From positions 1 through 10,025 of the forward strand of contig DCWO01000140.1 of assembly GCA_002328865.1 (NCBI GenBank): DNA of 10,025 bases, given 5' to 3'. The notes under the pieces were generated by a model. That model did not search any database. It saw nothing but the letters and a program-made list of their open reading frames with translations, and was not told where the DNA came from. Within the stretch, counting starts at the first letter, position 1, and the number at the start of each line of letters is the position of its first letter. The position numbers were made by a program, and so were the translations under genes. This document shows positions 1-6,316 of this stretch, one piece after another. This stretch comes from Dehalococcoidia bacterium UBA2160 (GTDB lineage: Bacteria > Chloroflexota > Dehalococcoidia > Lucifugimonadales > UBA1123).

Positions 1-1
1 G

Positions 2-538
2 CTGCGCCCCGGGAACGAGCAGATCGCCGCCGCATACGTGGTCTACGGCTCCAGCACGGTGTTAGTTGTTGCTGTCGAAAACAGCGTTCAGGGCTTCACT
101 CTGGACCCCGACGTAGATGAATTCATGTTGACGCACCCGGACCTCCGGCTGCCCGACAGGTGCTCGTGCTATAGTGCCAACGAGGGCAACTTCAAGAAGT
201 TGGATGGCCCGACGCAGAAGGCTTTCACCGCGTTGCGGGACAAATACTCGCTGCGCTACGTGGGGTCGCTAGTGGCGGATTTTCATCGCAACCTACTCAA
301 GGGCGGCATATTCCTCTATCCTGGTGACCCCGCCACTCCGAACGGTAAGCTAAGATTGATGTACGAAGCCAATCCCCTCGGATTCGTGGTTGAGCAGGCA
401 GGGGGCGCGGCATCGTCGGGAGCGCAGCGCATACTGGACATTCAACCGGAGCGGCTGCATCAGCGAACCCCGCTCATCATCGGCAACAAAGACGTTGTGG
501 AGCAAACCGTGTCGATTATGGGTGGAGAACAACCGTAA
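2..538 (+). CDS. fbp: Fructose-1,6-bisphosphatase class I, C-terminal part (5' end outside window)
   Basis: Hydrolyses fructose-1,6-bisphosphate to fructose-6-phosphate and phosphate, the irreversible cytosolic step of gluconeogenesis. The 178 visible residues are the second half of the roughly 330-residue enzyme; the frame is open to the left edge. Family segments appear in order: Y-GSST followed by GFTLDP and a THP element, then YSANEGN, YVGSLVADFHRNLLKGGIFLYPGD, KLRLMYEANPLGFVVEQAGG and, close to the end, LDIQPERLHQRTPLIIG. In the family the Y-VGS-VADFHR and KLRL-YE stretches bind sugar phosphate and metal. The stop is TAA, and the aldolase gene begins 37 bases later, so the two probably share a transcript and a pathway. 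The N-terminal metal-site residues lie outside the window and cannot be judged. Identity is very secure. Confidence 0.96.
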   Translation: MRPGNEQIAAAYVVYGSSTVLVVAVENSVQGFTLDPDVDEFMLTHPDLRLPDRCSCYSANEGNFKKLDGPTQKAFTALRDKYSLRYVGSLVADFHRNLLKGGIFLYPGDPATPNGKLRLMYEANPLGFVVEQAGGAASSGAQRILDIQPERLHQRTPLIIGNKDVVEQTVSIMGGEQP

Positions 539-560
539 CAACCTCCACCGACCGCACGCG

Positions 561-570
561 AAAAAGGAGA
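561..570 (+). promoter_or_regulatory. Strong ribosome binding site of the aldolase gene
   Basis: AAAAAGGAGA lies five bases before the ATG at 576. It decides the start: the frame stays open upstream to 390, overlapping fbp, but that extension shows no family similarity, whereas the ATG at 576 gives the normal aldolase N-terminus. Confidence 0.8.
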
Positions 571-575
571 CTCGC

Positions 576-1616
576 ATGAACGTGGCTGAACTGACTGCCA
601 ACGCCAAAGCCATCGTAGCGCCGGGCAAGGGCATACTTGCGGCGGATGAGAGCACCGGGACAATCAAGAAGCGATTCGACTCGATCAACGTCGAGTCCAC
701 CGAGGCGAACCGCATCAACTACAGAGAAATGCTCTTCAGGACCGAAGGAGCCTCCGAGTTCATCAGCGGCGTCATTCTGTACGACGAAACCTTGCGACAA
801 AATAGCGCCCGGGACGGAACCCCGCTGGTGAAGGTGCTTCAAGACCAAGGCATCATTCCCGGCATCAAGGTGGACAAGAGCACAAACCCGCTGGCCGGCT
901 CCAAGGGCGAACTGATCACCGACGGCATCGACGGACTCCGCGACCGGGCCGCCGAGTACTACGCCCTCGGCGCTCGGTTCACGAAATGGCGGGCGGTCAT
1001 CACGATCGGCAATGGCATTCCCAGCCGTCAGTGCATCGAGGCCAACGCGCAATTGTTGGCCCGCTTCGCGGCGCTGAGCCAGGAAGCCAACCTGGCGCCC
1101 ATCGTCGAGCCCGAAGTGCTGATGGACGGCGACCACACCATCGACCAGTGCTTCCAGGCAACCGAGGAAACGCTGCGGGAGGTCTACTACCAACTTGGCC
1201 GCCACGGCGTTAGCCTGGAGGGTTCGCTGCTGAAGCCGAACATGGTTCTGTCGGGCAAGGACGCCGCCGACCGCGCCGACGCGGACGAGGTTGCTGAAAA
1301 GACGATCGTTTGCTTCCAACGCACGGTTCCCGCCGCTGTTCCCGGAATCCTGTTCCTCTCCGGAGGCCAGAGCGATGAGGAAGCGACCGTCAACCTCAAC
1401 GCCATCGCCATACGAGCCGCCGATGTTGGTGTGCCCTGGCAGATGACCTTCTCCTATGGGCGCGGCCTCCAGGCGGCGCCCCTGCAAGCTTGGGGCGGAT
1501 CAGCGGACAACCTGGACAAGGCGTCACAAGCCTACTACCATCGAGCACGCGTGACCGCGGCCGCTCGTAGGGGTGAGTACACTCCTGCGATGGAGGCAGC
1601 ACAAGCGGCCGACTAG
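576..1616 (+). CDS. Fructose-bisphosphate aldolase, class I (Schiff-base type)
   Basis: Reversibly joins dihydroxyacetone phosphate and glyceraldehyde-3-phosphate into fructose-1,6-bisphosphate. The 346-residue product has the length of the animal/plant-type class I enzyme. Visible active-site elements are GKGILAADEST (residues 17-27, Asp24), GIKVDK (96-101, Lys98), FTKWRAVI (135-142, Lys138), APIVEPEVL (174-182, Glu178), LEGSLLKPNMV (214-224, Lys220 as the Schiff-base lysine) and FLSGGQSDEEA (260-270). The last stretch, TFSYGRGLQ (291-299), is the usual phosphate-binding region. The C-terminus ends AAQAAD rather than in the Tyr typical of animal enzymes. It sits between fbp and rdgB in one run, which suggests use mainly in the gluconeogenic direction. 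Function is secure; symbols differ between lineages, so none is given. Confidence 0.95.
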   Translation: MNVAELTANAKAIVAPGKGILAADESTGTIKKRFDSINVESTEANRINYREMLFRTEGASEFISGVILYDETLRQNSARDGTPLVKVLQDQGIIPGIKVDKSTNPLAGSKGELITDGIDGLRDRAAEYYALGARFTKWRAVITIGNGIPSRQCIEANAQLLARFAALSQEANLAPIVEPEVLMDGDHTIDQCFQATEETLREVYYQLGRHGVSLEGSLLKPNMVLSGKDAADRADADEVAEKTIVCFQRTVPAAVPGILFLSGGQSDEEATVNLNAIAIRAADVGVPWQMTFSYGRGLQAAPLQAWGGSADNLDKASQAYYHRARVTAAARRGEYTPAMEAAQAAD

Positions 1617-1632
1617 GCCGCACTGCGCACGT

Positions 1633-2232
1633 ATGACTCGGCGCCGACTTCTGATAGCCACCCGCAATGCTGGCAAACTCCGTGAGCTCGCCGAACTCCT
1701 GGTCTCGGCTCCCTTCGAACTGGTCTCCTTGGACGATGTAGGCGTCGACGAAGAGGTCGACGAGACGGGCGAAACCTTCGAGCAGAATGCGGCGCTCAAA
1801 GCCGAGACCTACTGCCGGCTCAGCGGACTGCCGACTCTGGCCGACGATTCGGGCCTCGAGGTCGATGCGCTTGGCGGCGAGCCCGGAGTTCGCTCCGCCA
1901 GATACGCGGGAGACGACGCTTCCGACGGCGATAGAATTGCCTTTTTGATCGGGAAGCTGGACAATATACCGGAGGACAAGTGGTCGGCGCGATTCCGTTG
2001 CGTCGTCGCGGTCGCTTGGCCGGACCAGCCCACCGAGCTTTATTCAGGCGCATGCGAGGGCAGGATCGTACGGCGAGGCAGAGGCGACAACGGCTTCGGC
2101 TATGATCCCGTGTTCTACATACCGGAGTTGGGCAAGACACTGGCCGAACTCACCCCGGTGCAAAAGAACCGGATAAGCCACCGGAGCGGCGCCGCGAAGA
2201 AGGCCTCGGCTGCCCTTTCCGAGCAGAATTAA
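1633..2232 (+). CDS. rdgB: RdgB/HAM1 non-canonical purine NTP pyrophosphatase
   Basis: Hydrolyses dITP, ITP and XTP to the monophosphate and pyrophosphate, keeping deaminated purines out of DNA and RNA. The 199 residues match the family's usual length. Signatures: LLIATRNAGKLRELAELL (6-23, with T10, N12 and K15 of the T-x-N-x-x-K element), LADDSGLEVDALGGEPGVRS then ARYAG (69-93, catalytic Asp71/Asp72 region), GDNGFGYDPVF (151-161) and KNRISHR (178-184). The frame is open further upstream to 1573, inside the aldolase gene, but homology begins at the ATG at 1633, so this start is chosen. No clear Shine-Dalgarno sequence stands before it, so translation may depend on the aldolase gene ending 16 bases upstream. 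Confidence 0.95.
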   Translation: MTRRRLLIATRNAGKLRELAELLVSAPFELVSLDDVGVDEEVDETGETFEQNAALKAETYCRLSGLPTLADDSGLEVDALGGEPGVRSARYAGDDASDGDRIAFLIGKLDNIPEDKWSARFRCVVAVAWPDQPTELYSGACEGRIVRRGRGDNGFGYDPVFYIPELGKTLAELTPVQKNRISHRSGAAKKASAALSEQN

Positions 2233-2233
2233 A

Positions 2234-2272
2234 ATGCAACTCCCGACCGCCGGAGACCGGAACTACAAGTGA
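2234..2272 (+). other. 12-codon open frame overlapping the moaA start (possible coupling peptide)
   Basis: An ATG one base after the rdgB stop opens a frame of 12 codons (MQLPTAGDRNYK). Its TGA at 2270-2272 overlaps the GTG start of moaA as GTGA. This geometry would let ribosomes finishing rdgB re-initiate and hand over to moaA. A frame this short can arise by chance, and no Shine-Dalgarno sequence was seen for it. Confidence 0.2.
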
Positions 2273-3276
2273 TCGTCGATAAACTGGACCGTCCCCTTCG
2301 CGACCTGCGCATCTCGGTGACCGACAGGTGCAATTTTCGTTGCCCGTACTGCATGCCGGAAGAGATCTACGGCGAACGCTACAGCTTCCTGGACAGAGAT
2401 TCGGTATTGACCTTCGAGGAGATCGCCCGGGTCGCCCGAATACTCGTCAGCCTGGGCGTGACGAAGATCCGGTTGACCGGCGGCGAACCCTTGGTTCGAA
2501 ACCAAGTGGACAGGCTCGTCTCCATGCTGTCGGAGATCGACGGCCTGAACGACCTCGCCATGACATCCAATGGCTATCTCCTCGCCCAGATGGCGCAGAA
2601 GCTCAAGGACGCCGGACTGCAGCGGATCACCGTCAGTTTGGACTCGTTGGACGAGGACATCTTCAAGCAAATGAACGGCCGAGGGTTCGGCACGCAGCGG
2701 GTGATCGAAGGAATCGCCGCGGCCCACGAAGCCGGATTGGCGCCGATCAAGATCAACTCGGTTGTCCAACGCGGCGTCAACGAACATGTCGTCGTCGATC
2801 TCGCTCGCTTCGCCAAGGAGCGAGGATACATCGTGCGATTCATCGAGTACATGGACGTGGGGAACCTCAATGGCTGGCAGCCTACACAGGTCGTGTCCGC
2901 CGATGAGATCGTGGCATTGATCGACGCCGAGATGCCGCTGAAGGCAGTGGACGGCAACTACGACGGCGAAGTCGCATCACGCTATGCCTATGCGGACGGC
3001 GAGGGTGAGATAGGCGTCATCGCGTCTGTCACCAAGCCTTTCTGCGGCGGCTGCACCAGGCTCAGGCTGTCTCCTGAAGGCGCCATCGTCACATGTCTGT
3101 TTTCGGGCGCCGGCCCCGACCTTCGCGGTCCGATGCGCAGCGGCGCCACCGACGGCGAGTTGGAAACGATTGTCCGAAGCACGTGGGGCGGGCGAACCGA
3201 CCGTTATTCCGAGCTCCGCTCGCAGACGGCAGACGCACCCCGCAAAAAGGTCGAGATGTACCACATCGGCGGGTAG
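2269..3276 (+). CDS. moaA: GTP 3',8-cyclase MoaA (radical SAM)
   Basis: Converts GTP to 3',8-cyclo-7,8-dihydro-GTP, the first step of molybdenum cofactor synthesis, using two [4Fe-4S] clusters. The 335-residue length is usual. The N-terminal radical-SAM motif is CNFRCPYC (Cys21, Cys25, Cys28), followed by RLTGGEPLVR (68-77, SAM contact), TSNG (99-102) and TVSLDSLD (121-128). RFIEYMDVG (190-198) is a MoaA signature. The second-cluster cysteines are CGGC (Cys259, Cys262) and Cys276, with normal spacing. The end is IGG, the conserved Gly-Gly tail needed for activity in MoaA. The start is GTG, because an in-frame TAA (the rdgB stop at 2230-2232) leaves no earlier ATG and homology begins at LRDLRISVTDRC. 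GGAG at 2252-2255 is a weakly placed Shine-Dalgarno sequence. No other moa/moe gene is visible. Confidence 0.96.
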   Translation: MIVDKLDRPLRDLRISVTDRCNFRCPYCMPEEIYGERYSFLDRDSVLTFEEIARVARILVSLGVTKIRLTGGEPLVRNQVDRLVSMLSEIDGLNDLAMTSNGYLLAQMAQKLKDAGLQRITVSLDSLDEDIFKQMNGRGFGTQRVIEGIAAAHEAGLAPIKINSVVQRGVNEHVVVDLARFAKERGYIVRFIEYMDVGNLNGWQPTQVVSADEIVALIDAEMPLKAVDGNYDGEVASRYAYADGEGEIGVIASVTKPFCGGCTRLRLSPEGAIVTCLFSGAGPDLRGPMRSGATDGELETIVRSTWGGRTDRYSELRSQTADAPRKKVEMYHIGG

Positions 3277-3632
3277 CCCGCGCTGACGGCAGTCTTGCCT
3301 GCATCATTATCTGGCCTACAGGCGCCAGCCAACTCAATCGTCAGAGTCTCCTCGCCCCCTTCCGTCGCCTGGCGCCGGTCACAAAGTCCGTCTCAGCGCC
3401 GGGAAGGTCAACGGACTTCTCGTCACAGTCAACGGCGCCTCCCTTTCAACTTCGAGTCAGTTGCGCTTGCCGTGTGGTCCAATCCCAGTGGCAGGTGGAT
3501 GGCGCCCGAACTCAGGACGTGGAGCCTATTCTGTGTCTTAGCAACAAATGGAGAAGTGAGCGTTGGGCACACCGTCTGAACCGTTCAAGCCACTACGGCG
3601 CCATCACCGGTCTTGACGCTCTCGCCACAAAG
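3277..3632. other. Intergenic region between convergent genes; no gene supported
   Basis: Several open frames run through this stretch, including one of 94 codons at 3295-3579 (+), but their translations are rich in Ser/Arg/Pro and show no recognisable family. It holds five GGCGCC palindromes (3321, 3371, 3434, 3501 and 3597) and a direct repeat GTCAACGG at 3407 and 3428. A TTCGAGTC near 3450 recalls a tRNA T-loop, but no cloverleaf could be drawn. Confidence 0.5.
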
Positions 3633-3667
3633 CAAAGGGACCCCGTCTTTACGACGGGGTCCCTTTG
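3633..3667. terminator. Bidirectional intrinsic terminator, 15-bp perfect stem
   Basis: CAAAGGGACCCCGTC, a five-base loop (TTTAC) and GACGGGGTCCCTTTG form a perfect 15-bp inverted repeat. On the minus strand the stem runs into TTTGCTTTG, a fair T-rich tail; on the plus strand the tail is TTTGTAAT. It lies 44 bases past the stop of the minus-strand surface-protein gene and about 360 bases past moaA, between converging transcripts. It probably ends the minus-strand unit and stops read-through from the moaA side. Confidence 0.85.
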
Positions 3668-3711
3668 TAATAGACCGGATTCAGTCAAGCTCCGTCAGTC
3701 AGAGCCACACG

Positions 3712-4917
3712 CTACTGAGTCTTGCGTCCTCGGATCATGAGGATGCCGCCAGCGCCCAGCATCGCGATGGCCGCCAACAACCCGAGTTGGGCCGCCAACG
3801 GGACCGAGTTGTCACCGACGCTCGGCAGTCCGCGTCCGGGTCCCGCGGGTTGCGGCGCCGCCGCAGGCGTCGCGGTCGGTTCGGGCGTAGCGGTCGGAAC
3901 CGGCGTTGGCGTCGCCACGGGGGCGACTGGACCGGCGACTATGCTGTAGGTCGCCATCATTTGAGCTTCGACGTACGCCTGGTCGGCGCCGCCTTCGTTG
4001 GCGATCGACTCAATTGTGCCGTCGCCGTCGGAGTCGTAGCCGTTTCGTGCGGCTTGAAGGGTGCTTACGACCGTGTTCCCGCCGGGACCAAGCAATATCT
4101 TGGCCAGAGTCAGGTTGCTTGTGGCCACCACCTGAGCAGCGATGTCTCGCGCCTGTGCGGCCCACATTTCGGCGTTAGCGCCGTTCACGTCCAATGCGGC
4201 AGCGTGGGCAGCCATGACCGTGTTGTCGGGGTCGCCGGCAGCGCCCAACGCGGCATGACTACGGTCGGCCGCATGGGCCAACACACCGGTGTCAGCGGCT
4301 TCAATGATGTCGATGACCGCCTGGGCGTTAAGCTGCACATCCTCAATAGTCAGAGAGTTCGCGGCAGCCTGGGCTTTTTCGATCGCCGCGTCCAATTGAG
4401 CCTGCAGATTGGGCAGGATGCCCATGTCCGCGTCGGCAGGCCAACTGATCAGCAGGTGCCGTACGTGCGCCATTCCGGCGATTGGCAGGGAGTCGCCAAA
4501 CACCCCGTCTCCGGAGGGAGCCGCAGGATCGGTCCCTTCAGCCTCCGAACTTATCGTCAGTGTGCTGTACATGGCGATGAGGTTGCCGCCGTCGTAGTTG
4601 GCGGAGCTGCTGTCGAAGGTGTGGCTCACGCTTCCGTCGGCGCCGACGGTCAACGCTCCCAGATTCAGCGTCTGGGCGCCGTCGTCGGAAACCAGATACG
4701 CAACGTATTCCATGCCCGCGTCGGGCGCCGTGACGTCCGCCATCGTGATGGTTACGCTGTCGCCAAGACTGGCGCCGTCGGATATTACCGCGGTGCCTGT
4801 TCCTTCCGGCGCGCCCACTGAGATGAGCACCGGCACTGGTTCCTGCGCCTGCACCGCGGCAGGCAAAGCCAGCACGAACAATAGAGCCAAGACTAGAATG
4901 AATTTAGACCTGGACAT
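3712..4917 (-). CDS. Secreted, C-terminally anchored protein with an RskA-like N-terminal module
   Basis: The 401-residue product is exported. Residues 1-24 form a signal peptide (FILVLALLFVLALPAAVQA, likely cut before QEPVP). Residues about 28-125 form a beta-rich module (ISVGAPEGTGTAVISDG, YVAYLVSDDGAQTLNLGALT, SVSHTF) that recalls the outer domain of anti-sigma-K factors, where a similar Y-x-A-x-L-V-x-D-x-G stretch occurs. Residues 150-290 are helical and Ala-rich, with histidines 151, 154, 215, 221 and 238; DSDGDGTI (295-302) looks like a calcium loop. A Pro/Thr linker (328-362) leads to LPSVG (364-368), a hydrophobic segment (373-396) and RGRK. The frame is open to 4995, but the ATG at 4917 is chosen because it starts the signal peptide and has AGGGGGG (4927-4933) nine bases before it. 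I recall similar proteins from Chloroflexota but no characterised function. It lies about 380 bases downstream of an ECF sigma gene on the same strand. Export and anchoring are secure; the RskA resemblance is tentative. Confidence 0.85.
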   Translation of the reverse strand: MSRSKFILVLALLFVLALPAAVQAQEPVPVLISVGAPEGTGTAVISDGASLGDSVTITMADVTAPDAGMEYVAYLVSDDGAQTLNLGALTVGADGSVSHTFDSSSANYDGGNLIAMYSTLTISSEAEGTDPAAPSGDGVFGDSLPIAGMAHVRHLLISWPADADMGILPNLQAQLDAAIEKAQAAANSLTIEDVQLNAQAVIDIIEAADTGVLAHAADRSHAALGAAGDPDNTVMAAHAAALDVNGANAEMWAAQARDIAAQVVATSNLTLAKILLGPGGNTVVSTLQAARNGYDSDGDGTIESIANEGGADQAYVEAQMMATYSIVAGPVAPVATPTPVPTATPEPTATPAAAPQPAGPGRGLPSVGDNSVPLAAQLGLLAAIAMLGAGGILMIRGRKTQ

Positions 4918-5253
4918 ACTGAGTGTCCCCCCTACTAAGGTTGACGCGAAGATACCAAGAATCCGAATGATTTCGCACCGTTCATACACTACCACAAGGT
5001 ACTAGCCGCGCATAGGCCTTGAGGGACAAAGTTTGCGGCAAATTCAATCACCCGTCACCGGGGACGAATTCGCCACAAGGCCCAAACGACCTCTGAGGGC
5101 AGCATTGTGTCCCCATCGCCTCGAACTTCCACGATAGGGCATCGGTATCATACCAGTCCGGCTCGGTCTCGTCGAGTCCATGGCGATACAGAGGTTGGGC
5201 GCAGCCTGCCGCCAGCCTGATTGGCAGTCACCGCATCGGCGCCGCAGGAGGGT
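4918..5253 (-). promoter_or_regulatory. Upstream region of the surface-protein gene; no gene seen
   Basis: This is most of the space between the sigma factor and surface-protein genes. No credible coding frame was found. It holds a Shine-Dalgarno sequence at 4927-4933, a small inverted repeat GGTAT-C-ATACC at 5144-5154, and on the minus strand GCAAACTTTGTCCC (5036-5023), which resembles GCAACTGTGTTC upstream of the sigma gene. No convincing sigma-70 promoter was found. The gap is long enough for the surface-protein gene to have its own promoter. Confidence 0.35.
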
Positions 5254-5288
5254 GTACGGCGGAAATCGGGAAACTCGGACCGCCGTAC
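5254..5288 (-). terminator. 9-bp inverted repeat just after the sigma factor stop
   Basis: GTACGGCGG (5254-5262) and CCGCCGTAC (5280-5288) can pair around a 17-base loop, beginning nine bases after the sigma gene stop. No T-run follows on the minus strand, so it is not a classical intrinsic terminator. It may be a partial terminator, an mRNA-stabilising hairpin or a protein-binding site. Confidence 0.4.
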
Positions 5289-5297
5289 GGGAAGCAT

Positions 5298-5888
5298 CTA
5301 TATCCCGAAGTCAACGCTCTCTTGAGCTTGCGGACCCATGGCAACACGCAACTTTTTGATCGCCAGACGAATCCTGGTCTTGACTGTTCCGAGAGGCTGC
5401 TTAAGATGGTTGGCGATTTCCGAGTGGGTGAAACCGCCGAAATACGCCAGCACGACCACTTCGCGCTGCTCCGGACGCAGTGTGGTCAGGGCCGCCTTTA
5501 TCTGGCTTCGCTCGTGCTCAGCTTTGGCATATTCGGTGGGATCGCCGTCGGCGGCCTCGGAGGGTCGATTGCTGAGATCGGCGTCGTGCTGGAGATGGCT
5601 CTGCTGCCGGCGGCGGCGTCTCAGCTCGTCAATCGCTCGGTTGTGCGCGATCGTAAACAGCCACGCCGTCACGCTGCCGCGCAGGGCGCTGTAGCTGGCA
5701 GCCTTGCGCCATACGTTAAAGAACACGTCCTGGGTCACTTCTTCGGCGGCGCCCGGGTCTCTCAGCACGCGAATGACGTGAGCGAACACACGGCCCGAGT
5801 ATCTGGCGTGAAGCGACTCCAACGCTTCAAGGTCTCGATCGACAATCGACGCGAGAAGCTGTTTGTCTTCGGGCGCCTGTTGACTCAT
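5298..5888 (-). CDS. ECF-type (extracytoplasmic function) RNA polymerase sigma factor, SigK-like
   Basis: A 196-residue sigma factor that directs RNA polymerase to a small regulon. Region 2 spans about residues 23-95: RDPGAAEEVTQDVFFNVW (43-60) is the region 2.1/2.2 core, and GSVTAWLFTIAHNRAIDELR (71-90) is the -10-binding part. A basic run, RRRRRQQ, leads into an acidic linker (about 100-125). Region 4 spans about 131-183: LRPEQREVVVLAYFGGFTHSEIA and LKQPLGTVKTRIRLAIKKLR carry the -35-binding helix-turn-helix. The pattern resembles the SigK/ECF19 branch, whose members usually sit next to an RskA-type anti-sigma gene. No zinc-binding anti-sigma domain (H-x3-C-x2-C) is seen beside it. The ATG at 5888 is chosen because AAGGAG precedes it by six bases; a GTG at 5912 is possible but worse. 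Family is secure, subgroup tentative. Confidence 0.94.
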   Translation of the reverse strand: MSQQAPEDKQLLASIVDRDLEALESLHARYSGRVFAHVIRVLRDPGAAEEVTQDVFFNVWRKAASYSALRGSVTAWLFTIAHNRAIDELRRRRRQQSHLQHDADLSNRPSEAADGDPTEYAKAEHERSQIKAALTTLRPEQREVVVLAYFGGFTHSEIANHLKQPLGTVKTRIRLAIKKLRVAMGPQAQESVDFGI

Positions 5889-5894
5889 GGCTAT

Positions 5895-5900
5895 CTCCTT
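5895..5900 (-). promoter_or_regulatory. Ribosome binding site of the sigma factor gene
   Basis: AAGGAG on the minus strand, six bases before the ATG at 5888. It selects that start over the upstream GTG at 5912. Confidence 0.75.
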
Positions 5901-6095
5901 CAAGGTCTGCACCGCGTTTCTGCCATGGGAACACCCCGTGAGGCTCGAATGAGCGGAGCTAGAAGGTCACACGCATTCGGCTTCGACCAAGGTTGAATAC
6001 GAACACAGTTGCACGCTATTGGCGCCGAACGCCGATGCCATGCGGTCGCCTCGGTGTGCTAGTTGCTCCCGCGGGCACGGCGTTCAGCGTGGCTT
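5901..6095. other. Divergent intergenic region between the sigma factor gene and rsmG
   Basis: No coding frame with recognisable content was found here. The minus strand holds GCAACTGTGTTC (6012-6001), then GGTCGAA about 12 bases further on, which faintly resembles an ECF-type -35/-10 pair and could be an autoregulated promoter of the sigma gene. This reading is speculative. The plus strand carries the rsmG promoter at its right end. Confidence 0.3.
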
Positions 6096-6104
6096 TGATA
6101 TAAT
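6096..6104 (+). promoter_or_regulatory. Extended -10 promoter of the rsmG transcript
   Basis: TGATATAAT matches the extended -10 consensus TGnTATAAT exactly. No TTGACA-like -35 box is found 16-18 bases upstream, which is tolerated when the extended -10 is present. Transcription would start near 6111, leaving a leader of about 200 bases before the favoured rsmG start. Confidence 0.65.
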
Positions 6105-6110
6105 CTGCGT

Positions 6111-6316
6111 TGGCATTGAGCAAATCGTTACCTTCTCATAACCGTAAAACGAATCCGGCGGGAAAGGGTTATTATTCGGCGCTCGACGGAAACAGGCTAA
6201 GGGTCGTAGGCGGCCGCCAAGTTGGAGGCATCAAACTGACTCGCGAAGTCGACATATGCCAGTTGGATGATCGATCGGACCGGAGAGACTCAATTAACTC
6301 CGGAGATGCATCCGTT
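6111..6316 (+). promoter_or_regulatory. Long 5' leader of rsmG with a hairpin touching the ribosome binding site
   Basis: The rsmG frame is open from 6110, but the first roughly 69 codons lie outside the normal RsmG domain and the promoter at 6096-6104 makes a start at 6110 unlikely, so this stretch is read as untranslated leader. CCGGAG (6280-6285) can pair with CTCCGG (6298-6303), and the second arm covers part of the GGAG (6302-6305) in front of the TTG at 6317. A five-codon frame, ATG at 6306 to TGA at 6318-6320 (MHPF), overlaps the TTG as TTGA. No known riboswitch was recognised. Confidence 0.35.

Noticed and set aside
390..575. Longer aldolase beginning at 390
   Set aside because: The extension overlaps fbp, has no aldolase similarity, and a strong AAGGAG stands before the ATG at 576.
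516..1487. 323-codon minus-strand open frame
   Set aside because: Mirror of the aldolase gene; the plus-strand product has all active-site motifs.
3440..3475. tRNA-like TTCGAGTC
   Set aside because: No acceptor stem, anticodon arm or CCA-compatible fold could be drawn around it.
3295..3579. 94-codon plus-strand frame after moaA
   Set aside because: Ser/Arg/Pro-rich, no recognisable family, no clear ribosome binding site; treated as intergenic.
3613..4821. 402-codon plus-strand open frame
   Set aside because: Shadow of the secreted-protein gene; Gly/Arg/Val-rich and without domains, while the minus strand has a signal peptide and anchor.
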